DNA from: Chitinophagales bacterium
GTDB taxonomy: Bacteria > Bacteroidota > Bacteroidia > Chitinophagales > JADIYW01
Reading direction: 5' to 3'
DNA length: 62,441 nucleotides
NCBI GenBank assembly: GCA_023957215.1
Contig: JAMLHH010000018.1
Span: 1 to 62,441, forward strand
Shown here: positions 8,693-17,526 of the stretch, in pieces
Numbering within the stretch: position 1 is the first letter of the stretch
How the letters are laid out: every line of letters starts with the position of its first letter
The notes under the pieces: generated by a model
The model's database searches: none
What the model was told of the DNA's origin: nothing
The model's input: only the letters and a program-made list of their open reading frames with translations
Made by a program: the position numbers and the translations under genes

Positions 8693-8973
8693 ACTTGCTC
8701 AAATCTAATCTGACACTGACCACCGGAATAAAAAGAACTCATAGGAATCATTGCCAATTCCTTGTCTTTAGTCTGAAAAATCCTTTTATCTACATCTACT
8801 TCATTACCCAGCCAGTTTGGAATAAACTCTACATCATCATTCCCCAAAATAAACTTCTGACTGAAATCTGCTTGATAAGGTAAATTTGAAATTTGTGCCG
8901 ATAGTACATGAAATACCAATGTCAAAACTATACAGGCAAACAGTTTTTTACTAAATAGTAAACATCTTAGCAT
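8689..8973 (-). CDS. N-terminal fragment of the lamin-tail T9SS protein (signal peptide part)
   Basis: 94 residues: a signal peptide (about 1-26, LVFHVLSAQ) and the start of a secreted beta-sandwich (YQADFSQKFILGNDD...NWLGNEVD). The frame ends with GGQCQIRFEQV and TGA, while the next gene begins in the -1 frame inside the same bases. A fragment this short is not a plausible finished protein, whereas joining the two frames gives a normal T9SS cargo of about 800 residues. I therefore read 6566-8973 as one gene split by a single-base indel near 8692, either a real mutation or a sequence error. No slippery heptamer that would support programmed -1 frameshifting was seen. Confidence 0.7.
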   Translation of the reverse strand: MLRCLLFSKKLFACIVLTLVFHVLSAQISNLPYQADFSQKFILGNDDVEFIPNWLGNEVDVDKRIFQTKDKELAMIPMSSFYSGGQCQIRFEQV

Positions 8974-9026
8974 AAAAATCTTTTTATCTACTAAGATACC
9001 AATTTTCTGAACTTAAAACCGATTTT

Positions 9027-9971
9027 TTAAATATAACTGAGGACTTCCAATTTTTGTCCTTTGAGTTGGGATTGTGTTTTTTGGAAATTTTTGGTAAAAC
9101 CTAAAATAAAACCTCCTCCTCCTGCACCACAAAGTTTCAAGTAATAATCACCACTTTTAAGCCCTTTTTCCCAATGCTTGTTAAAAAGCTTAGGTATCAT
9201 TGGTTTGAAATGTTGAAATTGAAATTGTGAGAGCTTATGTAAATAACCGAAAAGTGTTTCTGTATCTCCCTCCAAAAATGCCTGAATACAGTTATTGACG
9301 AAAGGTTTGAGCTGTTTGTCAACAAATTCGCGGTAAGTAGGTTGCTCCATTTGCTCCATATAGTATTTGACCAATGGCTCAGCCTTTCTTGCTATACCGG
9401 TGTCTATCAAAAAGATAGCACCTTTGCCGTCTCTTTTCATTGCCACCTTTACCGGTTCGATATCATCTTTTCCTTTGATCAAAAGTGGAAGATTCAAATA
9501 GCAAATCAAGGGATCTACACCGGAGCTTTTACCGTGAAAATAAGATTCCATGATGCCCATTTCAGTTTTAAGTCTCGAAATAGAATCTTTTGTAGGCGTA
9601 TCTTCCAAAGACACTTTATCTTTTACATATCTACTGTAAACGGCAGCTATCAAAGCTCCTGAGCTTCCGATACCAAAACCTTGCGGAATACTTGATTGAA
9701 AATAAATACCTTTTTCAATATCGTTTTTGAAAGTTTCGGTATCAAAATCAAATTTTAGCACGCCTGCCTCTATCTCTTTTTGAATATATTCGAGTAAACC
9801 TTTTAAATGTGAATTTGAAACGGTTTTGTACTCTTCACCTATATTATCTGCAAATGTCAATGTCCCTTTAAAAATTTCATAAGGCACGGTGAGTCCCATA
9901 CTGTCTTGTATGATGCTATATTCTCCGAAAAGTAATACCTTGGAATGAAATGATGCTTGTGTATCAGCCAT
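9027..9971 (-). CDS. mvk: Mevalonate kinase (GHMP kinase family)
   Basis: 314 residues. It phosphorylates mevalonate to 5-phosphomevalonate for isoprenoid synthesis in the cytoplasm. The N-terminal substrate block KVLLFGEYSII (11-21), the GHMP ATP-binding loop PQGFGIGSSGAL (96-107), a central HGKSSGVDP block and the C-terminal KLCGAGGGGFILGFT motif are all present. It ends an operon starting with diphosphomevalonate decarboxylase, with 2 bases between the genes. No phosphomevalonate kinase is in the window, so that step is encoded elsewhere or carried out by another GHMP kinase. A different GHMP substrate is possible, but the pairing strongly supports mevalonate. Confidence 0.88.
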   Translation of the reverse strand: MADTQASFHSKVLLFGEYSIIQDSMGLTVPYEIFKGTLTFADNIGEEYKTVSNSHLKGLLEYIQKEIEAGVLKFDFDTETFKNDIEKGIYFQSSIPQGFGIGSSGALIAAVYSRYVKDKVSLEDTPTKDSISRLKTEMGIMESYFHGKSSGVDPLICYLNLPLLIKGKDDIEPVKVAMKRDGKGAIFLIDTGIARKAEPLVKYYMEQMEQPTYREFVDKQLKPFVNNCIQAFLEGDTETLFGYLHKLSQFQFQHFKPMIPKLFNKHWEKGLKSGDYYLKLCGAGGGGFILGFTKNFQKTQSQLKGQKLEVLSYI

Positions 9972-9973
9972 GA

Positions 9974-11035
9974 TTATTTGCGTTTCTCAAGTCCTAAACC
10001 GACTTGATCATGTATTATTTTCTTATTCTCACACAAAGATACTAATTCTTTACGGATAAACTGCATGACTTTATCATTAACCTTTTCAGGATAAAGCAAA
10101 TGAATATTAGGTCCTGCATCCAAAGTGAAATAGACAGGGATATTTGTTTCTTGTCTAAATCGCTGTATCTTGTTAATCATCACAATCGTATTGGCGTGCA
10201 TCAAAATATACGGTGGTTCAGATGCCATCATCAGCGCATGAAGTGTCAGAGCTTCTTTTTCCACTATTTCTCCCCAAGAAGTAAGATTTCCCTCTTTCAT
10301 GGCCTGAAGTAATTTTAAAACATTTTGATTAGCCTGCTTGTAACGAATTTCAGCATAAGGATTCCCGTCCATCAAAGCATGACCGGCTCTGCTTGAAACA
10401 GATTTCTCTTCTGCACTCACTATCAAAATACTGTCTCTAAAAGTTTTAAAGACAGGATGTATTTCTTCATAACAAGGGATTGCATATTCATTGGAAGATG
10501 TGCTGATTTTATCTAATCGTCCCCAGAGTGCCAGATATGGATAGACAGATCTGCAAGCACTTCCCGAGCCTAATCTTGCAATAAATGATGCTTTTTGATA
10601 AAATTCCTCTTCATTTTCAAGACGGTGAAAAATATCTTTTTCAATCTGGCATAGACACAATGCAAACGCACTCATAGATGATGCAGAAGAAGCAATTCCG
10701 GTAGAGTGCGGGAAAGAATTTTCACTTTCGATAGATAAATGCAATGCTGTCAAAAACGGAAAATATTCAACGATGCTATTGAGAAACCTGGAGATTTTCT
10801 TTTCAAACTTTTCATTCTTTTTCCCTTCAAACAAAAAATCAATAGATACATTTTCACTCGTTTGAGATAAAGAGGTATAGCGAATACTCGTTTTTGTGTA
10901 AGCACGGCTCAAAGTAAAACTGACAGATGCATTTCGTGGCAATTGCACTCCATATTTACCCCAATATTTCACTAAAGCTATGTTGGACGGAGATTGCCAA
11001 GTAACAGTTCCTTTTGTTGGAGTATCCAATATCAT
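9974..11035 (-). CDS. mvaD: Diphosphomevalonate decarboxylase
   Basis: 353 residues, a GHMP-fold enzyme that converts mevalonate 5-diphosphate to isopentenyl diphosphate using ATP. The N-terminal signature SPSNIALVKYWGK (15-27) and the phosphate-binding loop STGIASSASS (111-120), with the following ARLGSGSACRSVYP, are diagnostic. It is the first gene of a two-gene operon with mevalonate kinase and has a good -7 element 19 bases upstream. The mevalonate route occurs in some Bacteroidota lineages while others use the MEP pathway, so the pair is taxonomically informative. Confidence 0.93.
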   Translation of the reverse strand: MILDTPTKGTVTWQSPSNIALVKYWGKYGVQLPRNASVSFTLSRAYTKTSIRYTSLSQTSENVSIDFLFEGKKNEKFEKKISRFLNSIVEYFPFLTALHLSIESENSFPHSTGIASSASSMSAFALCLCQIEKDIFHRLENEEEFYQKASFIARLGSGSACRSVYPYLALWGRLDKISTSSNEYAIPCYEEIHPVFKTFRDSILIVSAEEKSVSSRAGHALMDGNPYAEIRYKQANQNVLKLLQAMKEGNLTSWGEIVEKEALTLHALMMASEPPYILMHANTIVMINKIQRFRQETNIPVYFTLDAGPNIHLLYPEKVNDKVMQFIRKELVSLCENKKIIHDQVGLGLEKRK

Positions 11036-11053
11036 TATCTTTCAATTACACGA

Positions 11054-11061
11054 CAAAGATA
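11054..11061 (-). promoter_or_regulatory. -7 element (TATCTTTG) for mvaD-mvk
   Basis: The minus strand reads TATCTTTG, an exact match to TAnnTTTG, about 19 bases before the mvaD ATG, implying a leader of ~15 nt. The rest of the divergent 11036-11215 gap is AT-rich; I see no convincing promoter for the plus-strand glycosyltransferase there. Confidence 0.55.
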
Positions 11062-11215
11062 CAATAAGTTTTATGTTAGAGCCGAATACAAAACCGACAT
11101 GATATATAGATTTGATAATCTTTTAAATTATTGTACATTCGCATTTTACACAATTTATAAATAGCTTTTAAGCACATAGTAGCGTAATATCGTTTAAAAA
11201 ATTTAGTAGTAAATA

Positions 11216-12343
11216 ATGAAAAAGATAGGAATAATTGCAAATACTTCATGGAATATCCTCAATTTCAGGTTAGGTCTGATTGAAGCTCTAAAAAGCAATC
11301 ACTATCAAGTAGTCATTATGGCTCCCGAAGATGAACACAGCATTACATTGAAAGAAATGGGCTATGATATCCAGTTTGTCAAAAGACTTTCACGTAAAGG
11401 AACCAATCCTTTTGCAGATTTCCTACTCGCCATAGAATTGACACTTTTGTATAGAAAACTCCATTTGGATTTTGTTTTACAATACACCATCAAACCCAAT
11501 ATCTATGGCAGTATTGCCGGTCTCTTAGCGGGTAAAAAAGTCATCAGCACTGTGACAGGATTGGGATATGTATTTTTAAACAAAAGTATAGGTTCTAAAA
11601 TTGCCAAACTCCTATACCGCATAGCTCTAAGGTTTTCATACATGGTGTTTTTTCAAAATTCTGATGACAAAGCTTTGTTTGAAGAGACAGGTTTAGTACC
11701 TAAAAGTAAGAGTAGGTTAGTGAACGGTTCTGGAATAGATATCCACTATTTTCATCCCGATTTTTGTAAGGGTTTCCAAAAAGATGCCGATAAAACCAAC
11801 TTTTTAATGATAGGAAGGCTGTTAAAAGACAAAGGTGTCTATGAATTTATTTCTGCCTGTAAAATGTTAAGAGAAAAATATCCCAACACCGAATTTACAG
11901 TATTAGGTGATTACGATGAAGGCAATCCGACCGCCGTTGATCCGGATGATATCAAAAAGTGGCAAGATGAAAATATTGTCCAACTACCCGGTTTTAAGAA
12001 AAACACAAGAGATTATATCTGTAAAGCGGATGTAGTGGTTTTACCATCCTACAGAGAAGGAATACCGAGAGTGATTTTGGAATCTTTTGCTATGGGTAAA
12101 CCAAGCATCACTACTAATGTACCAGGGTGTAAACATGTAGTGGATGATAATGTAAACGGGCTTCTTTGCAATGTCAAAGATGAAATAGATTTATTCAAAA
12201 AAATGGAAGGTTTTGTATTGCTATCTGCAAGTAAGAAAAAAGAGATGGGTGAAAATGCCAGAAAAAAAGCAGAAAATGTCTATGCTACAGAGCAGATAGT
12301 CAAAGTTTATCTATCCATTATAGAGGGTCAAAATAAATCATAA
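11216..12343 (+). CDS. Glycosyltransferase family 4 protein
   Basis: 375 residues with the GT-B fold of GT4 enzymes. The N-terminal domain begins KKIGIIANTSWNILNFRLGLIEAL, typical of Bacteroidota and Campylobacter GT4 enzymes that act on lipid-linked or capsular sugars. The C-terminal nucleotide-sugar site has MIGRLLKDKGVYEFI and the EX7E-type block SYREGIPRVILESFAMGKP. It probably transfers a sugar from a nucleotide donor during surface polysaccharide or O-glycan synthesis; donor and acceptor cannot be told. It converges on another GT4 gene and their 3' ends overlap by 6 bases. Confidence 0.88.
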   Translation: MKKIGIIANTSWNILNFRLGLIEALKSNHYQVVIMAPEDEHSITLKEMGYDIQFVKRLSRKGTNPFADFLLAIELTLLYRKLHLDFVLQYTIKPNIYGSIAGLLAGKKVISTVTGLGYVFLNKSIGSKIAKLLYRIALRFSYMVFFQNSDDKALFEETGLVPKSKSRLVNGSGIDIHYFHPDFCKGFQKDADKTNFLMIGRLLKDKGVYEFISACKMLREKYPNTEFTVLGDYDEGNPTAVDPDDIKKWQDENIVQLPGFKKNTRDYICKADVVVLPSYREGIPRVILESFAMGKPSITTNVPGCKHVVDDNVNGLLCNVKDEIDLFKKMEGFVLLSASKKKEMGENARKKAENVYATEQIVKVYLSIIEGQNKS

Positions 12344-13462
12344 ATAATTTTCATGTAGCCATGAATACAAATCTATCATAGCAGTAGTCGTCACTTCGGG
12401 TTTGAAACGTTTGATATATTCGGCACCGTTTAAAATTAACTTCTCATTTAATTCTCTATCCAGCACCACATTGTTGATTGTATCAGCCCAAGCTTCGACA
12501 TCATCAGGCTTTAAATAAATAGCACCACTGCCACCTGCTTCTTTCAAGGAAGATGTATCAGATGCAATAACAGGAGTCCCCATTTTCAAGCTTTCAATAA
12601 TCGGCATACCGAATCCTTCATAAAAAGACGGATAGACCAAACATTTTGCCATACCGTAAATACCCGGAAGTTCGTAAGAGGGCAGATTGTTCAAGAAAAA
12701 TACCCTATGCCCCACTTCCCTTGTAGCAACATAATCTTCTATTTCGTAATAATTATCGCCACCATCAGAAACGACAACCAAAGAAATTTCCACATTTTCG
12801 GGAAGTTCCAAAGCCCTTATCACAGTATATAAGTTTTTTCGTTTAGAGACTGCACCCACAAACAACAAAAAATCAAAAGGAAGACTGTACTTCAATCGCA
12901 AAAACTCATTGAACCAATTGGTATATTCAAATTCAAATTCTCTTCCCCAAGACGGATTGATGATAAATATCTTATTGGCATCTATTTTAAAATCGTTGAC
13001 CAAATCATTACGGGTATTTTCACTCACCGCTACGATTGCATTGGCCTCCGTACAAGCTCTTTTTACCTTGTATTTATACACTTGTCTATCCAAAAGCGGA
13101 AAATAGTCGGGAAATTTATGAAAAATAATATCGTGTATGGTAGTGACAGTTTTCACTGTTTTAGGGAGTGCAAATGGTAGTTCGTTGCTGATACCGTGAA
13201 AAATTTCAATGTTGTTTTTGACTATGTCTTTAGCAATTTCCGTACTTCTCCAAAGATTGGGTAAGAAATGGTCAGAAGTGATGGTTTTATCTCTAAAAGC
13301 AGTGTATTTATAGGGACTCGGTTTGTAATAATCGTTATGAACCAATAGTTTATAATCATTTTGCGGATACCATTTTATCAGATAGTGAACCAAGTTGCGC
13401 CCATAGCTACCGAGTCCGGTAGAGTTGTTGTAAATACGTTTCGCATCCAATCCAATTATCAT
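12338..13462 (-). CDS. Glycosyltransferase family 4 protein
   Basis: 374 residues. The start IGLDAKRIYNNSTGLGSYGRNL is the glycine-rich donor loop common to GT4 mannosyl- and rhamnosyltransferase-like enzymes. The C-terminal half holds FVGAVSKRKNLYTVIRAL and the EX7E-type active-site block PSFYEGFGMPIIESLKMGTPVI, followed by a DTSSLKEAGG loop. Likely role: addition of a sugar to a cell-surface glycan. It is only distantly similar to its convergent neighbour, so the two are separate family members and not a recent duplication. Confidence 0.88.
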   Translation of the reverse strand: MIIGLDAKRIYNNSTGLGSYGRNLVHYLIKWYPQNDYKLLVHNDYYKPSPYKYTAFRDKTITSDHFLPNLWRSTEIAKDIVKNNIEIFHGISNELPFALPKTVKTVTTIHDIIFHKFPDYFPLLDRQVYKYKVKRACTEANAIVAVSENTRNDLVNDFKIDANKIFIINPSWGREFEFEYTNWFNEFLRLKYSLPFDFLLFVGAVSKRKNLYTVIRALELPENVEISLVVVSDGGDNYYEIEDYVATREVGHRVFFLNNLPSYELPGIYGMAKCLVYPSFYEGFGMPIIESLKMGTPVIASDTSSLKEAGGSGAIYLKPDDVEAWADTINNVVLDRELNEKLILNGAEYIKRFKPEVTTTAMIDLYSWLHENYL

Positions 13463-13509
13463 AGCTGTCCGACACCCGTTTTATTTAGAATTCATATTGG
13501 TAAAAGTAA

Positions 13510-13517
13510 CAAAAGTA
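13510..13517 (-). promoter_or_regulatory. -7 element (TACTTTTG) before the minus-strand glycosyltransferase
   Basis: On the minus strand 13517-13510 reads TACTTTTG, fitting TAnnTTTG. It lies in the short gap between dgt and the GT4 gene and would give a leader of ~43 nt. Confidence 0.4.
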
Positions 13518-13527
13518 AGTATTCTTA

Positions 13528-14892
13528 TCACATTGTCATCCCTATATCTATTCCTTTTATTTTCCTATACAAATCTGTTGCAAAATTGTCTGTCATTCCA
13601 CTGACAAAATCCAAAACACCCAAGACTCGTTGATACACATTTTCGTCTTCATATAAAAACTGTTTCGGTATCAGCAACACGGCTTTTTTTTCATATATAG
13701 CTCTTTCTCCTTTAGGTTTTATAATCGGAAAGACAAAGTGAGTCAGCAGCTCGTACATCACATTATAACCGGCATTTTCTATCTCTAACACACTACGGTG
13801 ATTGTAGATATTCTCTATTGAAAAAGCTTCTATTTTATCGACAGCAGAATATTGTTGACAGACAGATTTGAAAAGAGAAACTGTCTGTCTGCCGGAAAAA
13901 ATATTTTCCTGAAAATCTTTAAAAGCTTCTATACAGAGGATGGTCAGATATTGTATAGATTTTGCCCTCAAATAAGCGATTTTATCATTTTTATCTTTGA
14001 TACCATTCACTTTGGCATTGATTTTATCTATCTCAACGGCAGCAATAGAAGACAGTAAATCCATAAAAACTTCATAACATTCTATATGCGAGACGATTCC
14101 CAATCTATGGGCATCTTCCAAATCTATGATATTGTAACAGATATCATCCGCCGCCTCTACCAACCAGACAAACGGATGCCGTTGAAAAACGACAGGCTCA
14201 TCCGAGACTTGCAACATTTGGGTATTTTTAGCAATATCGATAAAGGTATTTTTTTCGGACTGAAAAAATCCAAACTTCTTCCTATGCAAAAACTTCTTAT
14301 CTTTTGCAGTCGATTCACAAGGATATTTTGCAATAGATGCCAAAGTGGTATAAGTCAAAAGCAAGCCACCGTGAGATTTCCCCGTCTGTTGTTGAGTCAA
14401 AAGACGAATAGCATTTGCGTTCCCTTCAAAATTAATCAAATCTGACCATTCCTTCTCGGAAAAATACGGCTTGAGACCATCAGCATTTTTTTTGAAAAAG
14501 GTGACTATCGCATCTTCACCGGAATGACCAAATGCCGGATTGCCGATATCGTGACACAAACAAGCCGAAGAGATGACGTGATATAGATTGTATTTATAAA
14601 ACTCCCTGCTTTCTCGGGTCAAATGGGTTTCAAACTTTTGACAAATATAATCTCCAATATCATTGCCCAAAGTTCTCCCGACAGACGAAACTTCTAAGGA
14701 GTGTGTCAATCTGTTATGAACAAAAACACTTCCCGGCAAAGGGAAAACCTGCGTTTTGTTTTGCAATCTTCTAAAAGCAGACGAAAAGATGATTCGGTCA
14801 AAATCTCTTAAAAATTCATTTCTCGCACCGATTCCGTGTTGGGGAGTATATTGCTCTGAACGTTTGTCAGAATATATAAGATTGATATCCAT
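13528..14892 (-). CDS. dgt: Deoxyguanosinetriphosphate triphosphohydrolase (dGTPase), HD family
   Basis: 454 residues, matching the long Dgt form. It hydrolyses dGTP to deoxyguanosine and triphosphate, affecting dNTP pools. HD metal-binding residues are visible: H64 in NRLTHSLEVSS, the HD pair 114-115 in CHDIGNPAFGHSGE, and a later D in EAADDICYNIIDLEDA. The N-terminal block RDFDRIIFSSAFRRLQNKTQV is also typical. It follows purB with a 20-base gap, so the two nucleotide-metabolism genes are probably co-transcribed. Confidence 0.95.
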   Translation of the reverse strand: MDINLIYSDKRSEQYTPQHGIGARNEFLRDFDRIIFSSAFRRLQNKTQVFPLPGSVFVHNRLTHSLEVSSVGRTLGNDIGDYICQKFETHLTRESREFYKYNLYHVISSACLCHDIGNPAFGHSGEDAIVTFFKKNADGLKPYFSEKEWSDLINFEGNANAIRLLTQQQTGKSHGGLLLTYTTLASIAKYPCESTAKDKKFLHRKKFGFFQSEKNTFIDIAKNTQMLQVSDEPVVFQRHPFVWLVEAADDICYNIIDLEDAHRLGIVSHIECYEVFMDLLSSIAAVEIDKINAKVNGIKDKNDKIAYLRAKSIQYLTILCIEAFKDFQENIFSGRQTVSLFKSVCQQYSAVDKIEAFSIENIYNHRSVLEIENAGYNVMYELLTHFVFPIIKPKGERAIYEKKAVLLIPKQFLYEDENVYQRVLGVLDFVSGMTDNFATDLYRKIKGIDIGMTM

Positions 14893-14912
14893 CTGATAAC
14901 TATACCGATGTT

Positions 14913-16250
14913 TTAGATACCAAAATAATTTTCGGGGCTGATTCTTTTCAGTTCGGCTTTCACCTTATCTGAAACCTTTAAGCCGTCAATAAAATTATCT
15001 ATTTCCTTTTTAGAAACTTTTTGATTGGTACGTGTCAACTCTTTTAAAGCCTCATAAGGATGATCATAACCTTCCCTTCTCAGAACCGTTTGTATTCCTT
15101 CAGAGACGACCAACCAATTTTCATTCAAATCATCCGCTATCGCACTTTCATTGACCACCAACCGGCTAATCCCTTTTTTGATAGCCTCCAAAGCTATCAG
15201 CGTGTATGCAACCGGCACACCGACATTTCTCAGCACTGTAGAATCCGATAAGTCTCTTTGCAATCTCGAAACAGGTAATTTTCCTGCGATATGGTCAAAA
15301 AGCGCATTGGCAAGTCCGAGATTTCCCTCCGCATTTTCAAAATCTATGGGATTGACCTTGTGTGGCATGGTGGAAGAACCGACTTCGTCTTTATTGATTT
15401 TTTGTTTAAAATATTCCATAGAAATATACTGCCAAATATCCTTACAGAAATCGAGAAGTATCGTATTGATACGGGAATAATTATGAAACAAGGCCGCTAA
15501 GTGATCGTAATGCTCTATCTGGGTAGTCGTCAAAGAACGGTTGAGTCCCAAGACTCTGTTGACAAAGAAATTGGCAAAGTTTTTCCAGTCAATATTGGGA
15601 TAAGCCACGTGATGTGCATTGAAATTTCCCGTTGCACCTCCGAATTTTGCCGCATTGGGTATCCATGCGAAATAACTAATCTGGTGTTGCAGTCTTTCTA
15701 CAAAAACTTTTATCTCTTTCCCCATTTTGGTAGGAGATGCCGGCTGCCCGTGCGTTCTGGCAAGCATAGTAATATCCTTGGTCTGTATAGACAAATTTCT
15801 CATCGCATTGACTGTTTCATTCAATATAGGAATATAGACCCCCTCATTGGCCTCTTTGATCATCAACGGAATGGCAGTGTTGTTGATATCTTGGGAGGTA
15901 ATACCGAAATGTATAAATTCTATATGCTTACGTATTTCGGAATCCGTGATATTTTCTTTGATAAAATATTCTACCGCTTTGACATCGTGATTCGTTTTGC
16001 TTTCGATTTTCTTGACCGCTTTTGCATCGTCCTCATTAAAGTTGAGATATATTCTTCTCAAAGTATCTTGCTGGGCTTCATCAAACGGTGGTAATTCGGG
16101 TATCTGTCCTGACAGGGCGATGAAATATTCTATCTCTACACGTATTCTGTACCTGATGAGTGCATACTCTGAAAAATAAGGGCTTAGATTAGCTGTTTTT
16201 GAAGCGTATCGTCCATCAATTGGTGAGATGGCTGTCAGTTCATTTCGCAT
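14913..16250 (-). CDS. purB: Adenylosuccinate lyase
   Basis: 445 residues. PurB cleaves SAICAR to AICAR and adenylosuccinate to AMP, releasing fumarate, in purine biosynthesis. The fumarase/aspartase-superfamily signature GSSTMPHKVNP is at 291-301, the catalytic region THGQPASPTKMG at 166-177, and the N-terminal LTAISPIDGRYA is typical of the E. coli-like subgroup. It is the first gene of a unit with dgt. The 156 bases upstream to the divergent gene at 16407 contain only a weak TATTTTCG-type element. Confidence 0.95.
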   Translation of the reverse strand: MRNELTAISPIDGRYASKTANLSPYFSEYALIRYRIRVEIEYFIALSGQIPELPPFDEAQQDTLRRIYLNFNEDDAKAVKKIESKTNHDVKAVEYFIKENITDSEIRKHIEFIHFGITSQDINNTAIPLMIKEANEGVYIPILNETVNAMRNLSIQTKDITMLARTHGQPASPTKMGKEIKVFVERLQHQISYFAWIPNAAKFGGATGNFNAHHVAYPNIDWKNFANFFVNRVLGLNRSLTTTQIEHYDHLAALFHNYSRINTILLDFCKDIWQYISMEYFKQKINKDEVGSSTMPHKVNPIDFENAEGNLGLANALFDHIAGKLPVSRLQRDLSDSTVLRNVGVPVAYTLIALEAIKKGISRLVVNESAIADDLNENWLVVSEGIQTVLRREGYDHPYEALKELTRTNQKVSKKEIDNFIDGLKVSDKVKAELKRISPENYFGI

Positions 16251-16406
16251 GAAAATACTTTTGTACGAAAATACAATTTTAGCAGTCTAAAACAAAATTT
16301 AAAAAATCAAGAGTGTTTAAAAATGGTGATTTTAAAAATCATCGGTGACGGACTTTCTTAAAAAACGAAATTTTCCAATAGAATATTTATAACTTAGTAT
16401 TACATC

Positions 16407-17159
16407 ATGAAGTGGCAAAAATTTCTCAGAGAATGGCTAAGGACTTTTATCCAGAAAAGGATAGGCAAATTACTAAAGCTCAACAACCTTTGGAAACTCG
16501 ATCAATTAGAGTATATAAAGACCACTATTTCTTACGTTTTATTTGAAAACAAAGCTTTTGTCATTAATAATTTTTTGATTCCGGTCAGGTTAGAAGGTAT
16601 ACATTTTGATATATTCAATAAGGAACTAAAAATCGGTGAAGTCATCTACGAAAATACCACACGACTGCCTTCCGGAAGCAAAAAGTATGTCAATATTGAT
16701 GTCAAAATGAATCATATCACGGCTATTTTCAGCTTTCTGAGACTGTTTATCATCCGTGAAATCGCAGTGGAAGTAAAAGGTGATATCCATCTGAAAATAT
16801 TGGGAATGCACTTTTTTGTTCCCATCGCCGACACGGTTTCCATTCCCAAAGAAAAGATCAAGATACTTATGCAGAAAAAGGAGTTGGCGGATCAGAAAGC
16901 GATTTCGGATGCGGAGATTATAGAGGATGAAAACGATGAAAACACTCTCATTGAAGAAGCTTTTGTCGAAAATCCGATGGTCGATATCAGTCTGGAAGAA
17001 GAAAAGCATCCTATCAAAGATGAAATGGATATATCAGATATCATCAAAGCAGAAAGTATAATTGATGATAATCCACCTCCTAAAGATATCTCATCCACCT
17101 CACAGGATAGCGAGAAATCTGCTAATGAACCGGATTCTTCAGACGGGCATAGTTCATAA
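16407..17159 (+). CDS. Uncharacterised protein with possible LEA14-like fold and acidic tail
   Basis: 250 residues, not recognised with certainty. There is no signal peptide. Residues ~50-140 alternate hydrophobic strands (FVINNFLIPVRLEGIHFDIFN..., GEVIYENTTRLPSGSKKYVNIDV, EIAVEVKGDIHLKILG) in a way that resembles LEA14/WHy domains. From ~165 to the end the chain is highly acidic, low in complexity and probably disordered (EDENDENTLIEEAF, rich in E, D and S). The last 38 bases overlap, tail to tail, the small gene on the other strand. A membrane- or envelope-associated role is a guess only. Confidence 0.6.
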   Translation: MKWQKFLREWLRTFIQKRIGKLLKLNNLWKLDQLEYIKTTISYVLFENKAFVINNFLIPVRLEGIHFDIFNKELKIGEVIYENTTRLPSGSKKYVNIDVKMNHITAIFSFLRLFIIREIAVEVKGDIHLKILGMHFFVPIADTVSIPKEKIKILMQKKELADQKAISDAEIIEDENDENTLIEEAFVENPMVDISLEEEKHPIKDEMDISDIIKAESIIDDNPPPKDISSTSQDSEKSANEPDSSDGHSS

Positions 17160-17343
17160 TTGCATCTATGGTACTTTGTTGGGGTGTCAGTAATTCATCC
17201 TTGGAGACGAAATCAGCTATCTGTTGCAAGCTTTCTTTGTCAAACTGAAATACTTGGGAAACTTCAGCAAGGTTAATTTCTTTGTTCTGCTTGATATTAG
17301 AGGTTTTGTAGTAAGATGATAAAGGTGTAGATATTATTTCCAT
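17122..17343 (-). CDS. Small uncharacterised protein
   Basis: 73 residues from the ATG at 17343, which is preferred because the only longer alternative adds an 11-residue basic stretch with no supporting signal. Visible content is hydrophilic, with a Gln-rich helical middle (EVSQVFQFDKESLQQIADFV) and no membrane segment or metal motif. Its 3' end overlaps the convergent gene by 38 bases. I do not recognise the family; it may be a conserved Bacteroidota orphan or an accidental frame. Confidence 0.4.
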   Translation of the reverse strand: MEIISTPLSSYYKTSNIKQNKEINLAEVSQVFQFDKESLQQIADFVSKDELLTPQQSTIDAIMNYARLKNPVH

Positions 17344-17526
17344 ATTGATTTTTTTATGTAACGAAAATAAAATCATCTTATTGCATAAAAGGACATTAAT
17401 GTCTTTATTTAGATATTTTACTTATTTTTAGAATGGGATTCTTTATCGAGAAAAGTTAAAAATAGATTTTTATTCTTATTGTTATCATTGTTTTTATGTA
17501 AATTACATCTAAAAAAGCTTCAAGTC

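Noticed and set aside
8689..8700. Programmed -1 frameshift joining the lamin-tail frames
   Set aside because: The overlap is 9 bases and has no slippery XXXYYYZ heptamer or obvious downstream stimulator.
15501..16094. 197-codon plus-strand frame opposite purB
   Set aside because: No domain, hydrophobic and Cys/Ile-rich composition typical of antisense reading, and it lies entirely inside an intact purB gene.
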